Assembly (NCBI GenBank): GCA_905213725.1
Contig: CAJMJM010000051.1
Location: forward strand, 1-12,312
Length of the DNA stretch: 12,312 nucleotides
Direction: 5' to 3'
Origin: Collinsella aerofaciens
GTDB taxonomy: Bacteria; Actinomycetota; Coriobacteriia; Coriobacteriales; Coriobacteriaceae
The notes beneath the pieces are model-generated. The model saw only the letters and a list, made by a program, of their open reading frames with translations. It was not told the origin of the DNA and did not search any database. Below, piece after piece: positions 6,754-12,312 of this stretch; the first letter of the stretch is position 1, and every line of letters begins with the position of its first letter. A program made the position numbers and the translations under genes.

Positions 6754-7500
6754 ATGCCCGTAATGCGGACCCTTGTGGCGACCGCTTCGCAGGCTTTTAT
6801 TTGGGCCATTGCCAGGGACTTGCTCGACAAACATTCTAAAAAGCAATTCGTTATCCCCGTCGTAACGTTTTTGCTGTGCGAGTCGCTGACTATCGTCGCT
6901 GTCCCCTACGGCCCCATGCATCAGTGGCTCTACTACGCAATGCGCCAGGTGTTCCTTATCTTTGTGGGGCTGTACATCTTTTGGACGGCTCATAAAAGTA
7001 CAAAGGTCGAGTTGAAGGCACGCGTTAACAACCAACGAAAGCACCTGATTATCGGCGCCGTCCTGGTCGGGCGCATCGTTGCCGAGGACTTCTACAGCAT
7101 CCTGGTCGTCCCCATGAGCCTGGCGCCCTCTTGGCTGCAGCTATACCTGTCCGAGCGCAACTTTAGCGAGAACGTCTTTGCGTGCTACTTTGCGATTCTG
7201 CTCATCGCCTACACCTATCACGTGCTTTCGATTCGCATGCAGGAGGCGTCCGAAGAAAAGAACGTCAGCGATCTTGATCGACACATCGAAGGGCAAATGC
7301 CCTCTTATCGCAACGCCTACAAGCTCTCCAACCGCGAAGCTGAGGTTTTGCGTCTGGTAGTGCGGGGCAAGTCGAACCAAGAGATTGCTGACGAGCTATT
7401 CCTTGCCGTGGGCACCGTCAAGACCCACATCCACAACATCCTGGTCAAAACCGAACAGCAAAATCGCACGACGTTAATCCTCTACTTTTGGAAGCGCTAA
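6754..7500 (+). CDS. LuxR-type transcriptional regulator with membrane-embedded N-terminal half
   Basis: The 248-residue protein has about five hydrophobic segments (roughly 4-24, 30-52, 57-79, 96-122 and 138-162). A charged linker and a C-terminal LuxR/GerE helix-turn-helix (about 189-245) follow, with the conserved pattern LSNREAEVLRLVVRGKSNQE and VGTVKTHIHNIL. It would sense a signal at the membrane and bind DNA from there, without a phosphoryl-acceptor domain. It is divergent from the APC transporter and deiminase genes. The agmatine operons of Lactococcus and Enterococcus are controlled by membrane LuxR proteins (AguR), so the same role is inferred here, but I do not claim orthology. The start is uncertain: ATG 6754 and ATG 6763 both lack a Shine-Dalgarno sequence, and a stop codon at 6718-6720 blocks longer forms. 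No receiver domain is present. Confidence 0.85.
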   Translation: MPVMRTLVATASQAFIWAIARDLLDKHSKKQFVIPVVTFLLCESLTIVAVPYGPMHQWLYYAMRQVFLIFVGLYIFWTAHKSTKVELKARVNNQRKHLIIGAVLVGRIVAEDFYSILVVPMSLAPSWLQLYLSERNFSENVFACYFAILLIAYTYHVLSIRMQEASEEKNVSDLDRHIEGQMPSYRNAYKLSNREAEVLRLVVRGKSNQEIADELFLAVGTVKTHIHNILVKTEQQNRTTLILYFWKR

Positions 7501-7552
7501 CCTGCCAAAAAGGGACAGGTTTATTTTGGCAGGTTTTATCTGGGCAAACGTC
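7501..7552 (+). repeat. 52-bp dispersed repeat, copy 2, acting as a terminator-like hairpin after the LuxR gene
   Basis: It begins on the first base after the regulator's TAA. CCTGCCAAAA (7501-7510) pairs perfectly with TTTTGGCAGG (7524-7533) over a 13-nt loop, and TTTT follows at 7534-7537, so it has the form of a Rho-independent terminator. The whole 52 bp is repeated in inverted orientation at 1941-1992 with two differences. A repeat that also serves as a gene end would explain its tolerance here. Confidence 0.8.
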
Positions 7553-7606
7553 CAAACCGACGTAAGGGAGTTGCCTTCCCTCGTGGCGGTCTTCTAGCAG
7601 AAAAAC

Positions 7607-7728
7607 CAAGTGAGTAGGCTTTTTGCAGAAGGCCGAGCACGCCCTAAACACGCCACAGCTCTGACCTGCAGTTTTATAGATCATTTGTCGCGATGTGCTC
7701 GGCAAGTTCAAAAAAATCTACTCACTTG
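7607..7728. repeat. 122-bp inverted-repeat element (MITE-like or large hairpin)
   Basis: The ends are CAAGTGAGTAG (7607-7617) and its exact complement (7718-7728). Further in, GCCGAGCAC (7632-7640) matches its complement at 7695-7703. T-rich (7619-7624) and A-rich (7709-7716) runs between the blocks also pair. Overall about 26 of 35 positions of each arm are complementary. The central 54 bp has no ORF. I associate these sequences with repeated intergenic elements of Collinsella, from memory only. Confidence 0.6.
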
Positions 7729-7757
7729 CATCCGAAACGCACCAGATAGGCAAAATA

Positions 7758-7793
7758 ACCGCCGCGAGAGGGCCCCAGTCCCTTCGCGGCGGT
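7758..7793. terminator. Terminator of the BceAB-like operon
   Basis: ACCGCCGCGA (7758-7767) pairs with TCGCGGCGGT (7784-7793), and AGGG (7769-7772) with CCCT (7780-7783), leaving one bulged G and a 7-nt loop. It lies 37 nt past the permease stop on the - strand and is followed on that strand by TTATTTTG. It could work on the + strand too, but no T-run is present there. Confidence 0.8.
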
Positions 7794-7830
7794 CATATGC
7801 CTCTGATTTTGCGACGATTTTGCCCGTTTG

Positions 7831-10041
7831 TTATTCGCTATAGCGGGTGGCGATGGCAGCTTGCACCATGCCGGCGCTCATGAGGTAGGTCACCAGGAAG
7901 TAGCCACCGTATGCTGCCAGGAAGATTGCACAGGTGAGGCCCACGGTGCCGCCGATGCTCATATTTCCGAATATGCTCACCAGCTCGATGATCACCTTAA
8001 GTGCCACAAAGGAGTGCGCCAGGCCCACTGCCAGCGGGAACAAGAAGAATACCGCTTGCTGCGCCATCACCGAATGGCGAATCTGGCGGTCGTCGCAGCC
8101 GATCTGTGCCAGCACACGATAGCTGCGGCTGCCGTCGGCCACGTTGGAGAGTTGCTGGATCGACAGAATCGCCGCGCATGCAACGACCAAAACAAAGCCG
8201 ATGTAGATGGCTAGGTAACTAATAAGACCGTTCATTTGCGCTGCTTGAGTGTACATCTCGGAGCGTGTGATAAAGATTACACACGACCCCGGATCTTTCA
8301 CGTCAACGAACAGATTGTCGAGCAGAGTGTATTTAATGCTCTCGTCTGCCTCGGTCGTATCTATCCCCTGTTTGTAGTTAACGAGCAGGCTACTGGAATA
8401 CGGCTGCAGATTAAGCTGGGACAACAGCTCGTCGGCAACGACGACGGTACCCGGATTACTGCCCATCGCCGAGTTGGCGATGGCCGCCGTATCTTCGTCC
8501 GACTTATCGGTTGCGGGCTTGAGCGTATGCCCGCCCAAGGTAAGGGCATGGCCGCCAGCCATATACTTGGTGTACAGGTCGTCCAGCTCGCCGCCCATAT
8601 CACATGTGAGCAGATACTGGTCGTGACCGATGTGCCCCGGCTCCTCGCCCATCATCTGACGCAGTTTGTTGTACTGGCTCGCCGGCGTCACAAACAGACC
8701 CATCGTATCGGCATTGCTACCCCCGAACGCCTTGGGAAGCTTTTCGCCCATGATCTTGCACATCTCACCTGGGGTCACCGAAGGATTCGAGCCGCCAAAT
8801 GGGTAACTCAGATACGAATCGATCTGCACATGCTCACCGGCAACATCGGCGATATCGACCTTCTTGCCGGTCTCGTCGTTGTTGTCCGCCGACTTGCCCT
8901 TGCCGTGCCATGCAGGGTACAAATCGACCGTTGTATCGGCCAACACCATGCGATCGACCTCAGACGGATTGGCATACCCTTTGTACCCTTTGTAGTAGTC
9001 GAGCGTATCGGGCGTGTAATAGACATACCTCTGAGACACGTCAACAGGGTTATAGCGCTCCAGGTTTTCATTCATCACGTTGGCAATTGACATACCGCAC
9101 GTCACCGAGGTGATGGCCAAAAACAGGAGCATCGCGATGACGCCCATCGAAAAGCACACCGTGTTGACCTTGGCCGCAAGCTGGCGCACGGTAAACATGA
9201 TGAGGCCGCGCCAATACACGCCGCGCAGACTCTGCAGCAGCTTGATGCGCAAGCCCAAGAGTCCCCAGAACAGGGCAAAGGTGCCCACGGTAACCATAGC
9301 GGTCGTAATACCAAACTGGTTCATGGCCTCTTGCAGCTTGCTGTCCGTCGCGGTTAGCGGGAACCCATCACGTAGCAGACGGTAATAGGCCACGCCCACA
9401 AGCACCGCGCCCACGGCAAAGATGGCAATCGCGATCCAGGGGTTGCGTGTCTTGATGCTCTCGTTGCGACGCTCGGCACCCATAAGCTCGATGAGTTTGG
9501 TACGACGCACGGCGCGGAGGTTCAGCAGTAGCGTGAGCACAAACATTACGAGCATGCAGGCAAGGGTCAGATTGAACGCATGCCTCGAGAAAAAGAAGTG
9601 GAAATTGGCGATCTGAGTCTTAAAGAGCGAGGCCGAAAAGAACGTCATGAGCTGGGAGAGTCCCACACCCAGCACAATGCCGGCGACAAAGGCCACGATC
9701 GACACTATCACGGTCTCGAGCGCCATGATCGTGGCGACGCGCCCGCGCCCCATGCCGAGCACCTGGTACAGGCCAAACTCCTTCTTGCGGCGTTTCATGA
9801 TGAAGTTATTGGCATACACCATCAAAAAGGCCATGACACCGGCCAAAAAGTACGTCAGGTCGCCGAGTATGCTGCCCATAACCTGCGCCAAGCCCTCTTC
9901 ATCGATTCCGGCGATGTCGACCTGCATCGAGATGGTGTTAAAGGCATAGAAGACCGTGACGCCCAGGGTGAGCGTCAAAAGGTAGACGAGGTAGTCGCGG
10001 CCGGCGCGGCGGACGTTGCCCCAAGCGAGTTTACAGAGCAT
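7831..10041 (-). CDS. BceB-like ABC transporter permease (FtsX-type, antimicrobial-peptide family)
   Basis: This is the membrane subunit of a peptide-responsive ABC transporter of the BceAB/VraFG type. The 736 residues fit the family topology. Seven hydrophobic segments are followed by a large extracytoplasmic domain of about 280 residues (roughly 320-600), then three final segments at about 602-626, 658-690 and 700-724. The 10-helix layout with a long loop between helices 7 and 8 is the BceB hallmark. The cytoplasmic motif MKRRKKEFGLYQVLGMGRGR is also typical. The ATG at 10041 is chosen because GAGGG lies 5 nt upstream; a GTG at 10053 in the same frame is the alternative. It overlaps the end of the ATPase gene by 11 nt, implying coupled translation. 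Members confer resistance to, or sense, cell-wall-active peptides such as bacitracin. No BceRS-type two-component genes adjoin it here, so its regulator is elsewhere or of another kind. Confidence 0.9.
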   Translation of the reverse strand: MLCKLAWGNVRRAGRDYLVYLLTLTLGVTVFYAFNTISMQVDIAGIDEEGLAQVMGSILGDLTYFLAGVMAFLMVYANNFIMKRRKKEFGLYQVLGMGRGRVATIMALETVIVSIVAFVAGIVLGVGLSQLMTFFSASLFKTQIANFHFFFSRHAFNLTLACMLVMFVLTLLLNLRAVRRTKLIELMGAERRNESIKTRNPWIAIAIFAVGAVLVGVAYYRLLRDGFPLTATDSKLQEAMNQFGITTAMVTVGTFALFWGLLGLRIKLLQSLRGVYWRGLIMFTVRQLAAKVNTVCFSMGVIAMLLFLAITSVTCGMSIANVMNENLERYNPVDVSQRYVYYTPDTLDYYKGYKGYANPSEVDRMVLADTTVDLYPAWHGKGKSADNNDETGKKVDIADVAGEHVQIDSYLSYPFGGSNPSVTPGEMCKIMGEKLPKAFGGSNADTMGLFVTPASQYNKLRQMMGEEPGHIGHDQYLLTCDMGGELDDLYTKYMAGGHALTLGGHTLKPATDKSDEDTAAIANSAMGSNPGTVVVADELLSQLNLQPYSSSLLVNYKQGIDTTEADESIKYTLLDNLFVDVKDPGSCVIFITRSEMYTQAAQMNGLISYLAIYIGFVLVVACAAILSIQQLSNVADGSRSYRVLAQIGCDDRQIRHSVMAQQAVFFLFPLAVGLAHSFVALKVIIELVSIFGNMSIGGTVGLTCAIFLAAYGGYFLVTYLMSAGMVQAAIATRYSE

Positions 10042-10816
10042 CGGAGCCCTCACCGCCCATCATGGCAACGACCTCCATAATGCGGTCGAAGAACTCTCGG
10101 CGGTCGGTGTCGCCGCGGCGCAGCTCGGTGAAAATCTTGCCGTCTCGGATAAACAGCACACGGCTCGTGTAGCTGGCGGCAAAGCTGTCGTGCGTGACCA
10201 TGAGCACGGTGGCGCGTAGGCGGCGGTTAAGGGCCTCCAGGCTCTCGAGCAGCAGGCGGGCGCTCTTGGAATCGAGAGCGCCGGTGGGCTCGTCGGCCAT
10301 GATCATGGTGGGGTCGGTAACGAGCGCGCGAGCCGCGGCAACGCGCTGCTGCTGACCGCCAGACATCTGGTAGGGATACTTGTCGAGCACCTGACTGATG
10401 GACAGGCGCGCTGCCACATCCTGCACGCGGGTCGAGATCTCTGCCGAGTTTGTGCGGGCGATGGTGAGCGGCAGGGCGATGTTCTCGCGTGCCGTGAGCG
10501 TATCGAGCAGGTTGGAGTCCTGGAAGATAAAACCGAGCTCCTCGCGGCGGAACTGCGAAAGCTTAGCCTGCTTCATGCGTGTTACGTCCTGCCCGTTGAT
10601 GCGGATCGTGCCGCTCGTGGCGCTATCGATGGTCGAGACGCAGTTGAGCAACGTCGACTTGCCCGAGCCCGAGGCGCCCATGATGCCAACGAATTCGCCG
10701 CGGTTGACGGTAAAGCTGACGTCGTTGAGCGCGCGGGTCACGTTGCCCAGCGCTCCATATACCTTTTCGAGCTGCGCGACCTCCAGTACCGGGGTCGCCA
10801 TGTGCGTGGCTTGCAT
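10031..10816 (-). CDS. BceA-like ABC transporter ATP-binding protein
   Basis: This is the cytoplasmic ATPase partner of the permease that follows it. The 261 residues carry Walker A GASGSGKST (47-55), the Q-loop at Gln99 (GFIFQDSNLL), signature MSGGQQQRVA (151-160), Walker B MIMADEPTGALDS (171-183) and the H-loop His209 (MVTHD). The ADEPTGALDS wording and the short C-terminal tail are typical of the MacB/LolD/BceA group. The start at 10816 has AAAGGA 6 nt upstream; an internal ATG six codons in is the alternative. Its coding end overlaps the permease start. It is first in the two-gene operon and divergent from the Nudix-Vsr gene, with 148 bp between them. Confidence 0.95.
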   Translation of the reverse strand: MQATHMATPVLEVAQLEKVYGALGNVTRALNDVSFTVNRGEFVGIMGASGSGKSTLLNCVSTIDSATSGTIRINGQDVTRMKQAKLSQFRREELGFIFQDSNLLDTLTARENIALPLTIARTNSAEISTRVQDVAARLSISQVLDKYPYQMSGGQQQRVAAARALVTDPTMIMADEPTGALDSKSARLLLESLEALNRRLRATVLMVTHDSFAASYTSRVLFIRDGKIFTELRRGDTDRREFFDRIMEVVAMMGGEGSDAL

Positions 10817-10964
10817 ACCGAGTCCTTTCTTGCAATTAGTCTACGGCATCTATAGTCGCAAGAAGACGAGTCGGCTACCATCGATATGGCTTACGCTTGC
10901 CTTACCGTTGTGTAAGGTACGCGTAGCTACCCTGCCACGTGTTGATGTTGAGAGAGGACTCCTG
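10817..10964. promoter_or_regulatory. Divergent promoter region between the BceA-like and Nudix-Vsr genes
   Basis: A dyad CCTTAC-CGTTGT-GTAAGG (10900-10905 and 10912-10917) lies near the middle and could be an operator or leader hairpin. TTGCAA (10832-10837) and TATAGT (10853-10858) are a possible + strand promoter with a short 15-bp spacer; I do not consider it secure. AGAGAGGA (10951-10958) is the ribosome binding site of the Nudix-Vsr gene. Confidence 0.4.
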
Positions 10965-11951
10965 TTGAAGACTATTCATGTTGCCGCTGGGATCATTCGC
11001 AAGGAAGGATCTGACGAGCTGCTTGCCGTGCAGCGCGGCTACGGCGACATGCAGGGACTTTGGGAGTTCCCCGGTGGCAAGCTTATGCGCGGCGAGACGC
11101 CCGAGGACGCCGTACGCCGCGAGCTTATGGAGGAACTGCAGGTAAAAGTCACCAACCTGCGCGATTTCTACACCGTTGAGTATGACTACCCCGATTTTCA
11201 TCTCTCCATGGAGTGCTACTACTGCTCGCTCGCCGATGAATCCGATGAGCCTCAGAAGCACGACCGCCAGCTTGATATCCGCTGGATTCCACGCACCTCA
11301 CTTGCCACCGTTGAGTGGATGCCCGCCGACAAAGGGCTTATCGATGCTCTGATTGAGTTGAAGGAAGACCGGCTCGAGGCAAGCTCCGCCGATGACGCCG
11401 CGCCCAACACAGCCGACAAACCCGCCACCAAACCCAAGCGCGCACCTAAGCGCCGTAGCAAAAAGCGCCCCAAGCCCGGTCTGCTCGACGGCGTCGATAC
11501 CTCCGACCTCTCCGCTGACGAGCGCGAACTGGTCCGCCGTCGCGCCGCCATCAAAAAGTCCATGAAGGGCAACAAGCGCGCCAACACCAAGCCCGAGCTG
11601 CTCGTACGCCAGCGCCTGCGCGCAGCGGGCCTTACGGGCTATCGCTTGGAATGGAAGGTGCCCGGAAAGCCCGACATCGCCTTTCCCGGGCGCAAGATCG
11701 CCATTTTCGTCAACGGCTGCTTTTGGCATCGCTGCCCTAAGTGCAACCCCAGCCAGCCCAAGCGCAATGTTGAATTTTGGGAGGCAAAGTTCCGTCGCAA
11801 CGTCGAGCGCGACCGAGCCGCCATCTCCGCGCTTACCCAAATGGGCTGGACACCCATAACCATCTGGGAATGCGAGCTCAAAAAAGACCGCATCGACGCC
11901 ACGATGGAAAAAGTCATCGAGCAGGTGCGCGCCGCAGAGCCGCAGCGCTAG
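10965..11951 (+). CDS. Fusion protein: MutT/NudG-like Nudix hydrolase + Vsr (very short patch repair) endonuclease
   Basis: One uninterrupted 328-residue frame holds two repair-related domains. Residues 1-130 are a MutT/NudG-like Nudix domain. The box runs from GGKLMRGE (37-44) to RELMEEL (52-58), with catalytic Glu53, Glu56 and Glu57, but Gln59 where the family usually has Gly. Residues 138-195 are a linker, very basic at 152-170 (KPATKPKRAPKRRSKKRPK). Residues 196-325 are a Vsr endonuclease: NTKPELLVRQRLRAAG, PGKPD with Asp237 (equivalent to E. coli Asp51), FVNGCFWHRCPKC with His255, FWEAKFRRNVERDR and TIWECEL. Nudix enzymes of this type clear damaged or modified dNTPs; Vsr nicks DNA 5' of T in T:G mismatches from deaminated 5-methylcytosine. 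The start is TTG 10965, with AGAGAGGA 6 nt upstream. The in-frame extension further upstream is antisense to the ATPase gene. No cytosine methyltransferase gene adjoins it in the window. Confidence 0.9.
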   Translation: MKTIHVAAGIIRKEGSDELLAVQRGYGDMQGLWEFPGGKLMRGETPEDAVRRELMEELQVKVTNLRDFYTVEYDYPDFHLSMECYYCSLADESDEPQKHDRQLDIRWIPRTSLATVEWMPADKGLIDALIELKEDRLEASSADDAAPNTADKPATKPKRAPKRRSKKRPKPGLLDGVDTSDLSADERELVRRRAAIKKSMKGNKRANTKPELLVRQRLRAAGLTGYRLEWKVPGKPDIAFPGRKIAIFVNGCFWHRCPKCNPSQPKRNVEFWEAKFRRNVERDRAAISALTQMGWTPITIWECELKKDRIDATMEKVIEQVRAAEPQR

Positions 11952-12205
11952 GAACGAGCCATCCACACGCCCCACACAGGCGAGCCACATCCGCGCCACA
12001 AACCTTAGAAAGCCCTTAAGCTCAAAACCTTCCAAGAGTGTTACTCGATACTTCTGACCTGCGGTTTCATCGTAACACCAAACCAGGTTAAGCCTTTCTT
12101 TAGCGCTTCTTTGCAGCAGCCGCGGCATAATACTGCCAACGCACGAGACCTAGCAGCATACCCCGTGCGTAACCTTTTGGTGGACATCGAGGAGGCCGCA
12201 TAAGC
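11952..12205. other. Intergenic region without a recognised gene
   Basis: These 254 bp become AT-richer after about 12000. They hold a weak inverted repeat TGTTAC (12039-12044) / GTAACA (12072-12077) but no clear terminator for the Nudix-Vsr gene. A CATAAT/TAATAC stretch at 12125-12132 might be a -10 box for the next gene, but I see no matching -35. GAGGAGG at 12189-12195 is the ribosome binding site of the next gene. Confidence 0.5.
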
Positions 12206-12312
12206 ATGCATTCTTCCAATGACGCAACACAGCAGCCATCCCTAAATCATGCAAACCTATTCTCAGTGGCCGCGGCGGAGGGGGGCGGCCGCGAGGGCAG
12301 CGCCGCGGGGGA
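12206..12312 (+). CDS. Start of an unidentified gene (3' partial)
   Basis: ATG at 12206 follows GAGGAGG (12189-12195) with a somewhat long 10-nt spacing. The frame is open for 35 codons to the window end. The N-terminus is polar, then Ala/Gly-rich (FSVAAAEGGGREGSAAG), with no signal peptide, membrane segment or recognised motif in what is visible. No function can be assigned. The GC-rich Gly/Ala stretch could be a disordered leader. Confidence 0.55.
   Translation, partial: MHSSNDATQQPSLNHANLFSVAAAEGGGREGSAAG

Noticed and set aside
8236..9090. + strand open frame of 284 codons opposite the BceB-like permease
   Set aside because: Antisense shadow of a well-supported gene; no motif or start signal.
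10398..10964. Upstream in-frame extension of the Nudix-Vsr reading frame
   Set aside because: Most of it is antisense to the BceA-like gene and lacks a Nudix-like N-terminus. The ribosome binding site at 10951-10958 supports a start at TTG 10965.
7660..12070. An 18-mer TCTGACCTGCNGTTTNAT shared by 7660-7677 and 12053-12070 (16 of 18)
   Set aside because: A match of this length is expected a few times by chance in a window of this size, and the flanks do not align.
1..12312. tRNA or rRNA genes and CRISPR arrays
   Set aside because: No tRNA-like cloverleaf with a T-loop consensus, no rRNA-like conserved stretch and no regularly spaced direct repeats were seen on either strand.

Overview
The window looks like chromosomal DNA of a GC-rich anaerobic actinobacterium of the Coriobacteriia, most like Collinsella. 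The reasons are high GC with strong G/C third-position bias, GAGG-type ribosome binding sites, an agmatine deiminase/APC transporter/membrane-LuxR cluster, and AT-richer intergenic inverted repeats of a kind I associate with Collinsella. The genus call is from memory of such sequences, not from a search.

Layout, left to right. (1) The 3' part of an ABC half-exporter (+, 1-1512), then a strong hairpin terminator. (2) A 580-bp gene-free, repeat-rich stretch holding a 241-bp element with 39-bp inverted ends, a 52-bp dispersed repeat and a good promoter for the next gene. (3) A class I DAHP synthase (+, 2094-3125), the first step of aromatic amino-acid synthesis. Its 3' side, and the 3' end of the convergent gene, carry two extended hairpins of about 100 nt. 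(4) An agmatine module: agmatine deiminase (-), a 367-bp hairpin-rich spacer, an APC transporter (-), and a divergently transcribed membrane-anchored LuxR-type regulator (+). The transporter would bring agmatine in, the deiminase would convert it to N-carbamoylputrescine and ammonia, and the regulator plausibly senses and controls this. No carbamoyltransferase or carbamate kinase is present in the window. (5) A second repeat-rich gap with an inverted copy of the 52-bp repeat, a 122-bp inverted-repeat element and a terminator. (6) A BceAB-like ABC transporter pair (-), translationally overlapping, without an adjacent two-component system. (7) Divergent from it, a single ORF (+, 10965-11951) fusing an N-terminal MutT/NudG-like Nudix hydrolase to a C-terminal Vsr (very short patch repair) endonuclease through a very basic linker. 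(8) The first 35 codons of an unidentified gene (+).

The most unusual item is the Nudix-Vsr fusion, which would put nucleotide-pool sanitation and T:G mismatch nicking in one polypeptide. Next are the structured RNA-like spacer upstream of the deiminase and the near-identical 52-bp inverted repeats that bracket the DAHP synthase-agmatine segment.
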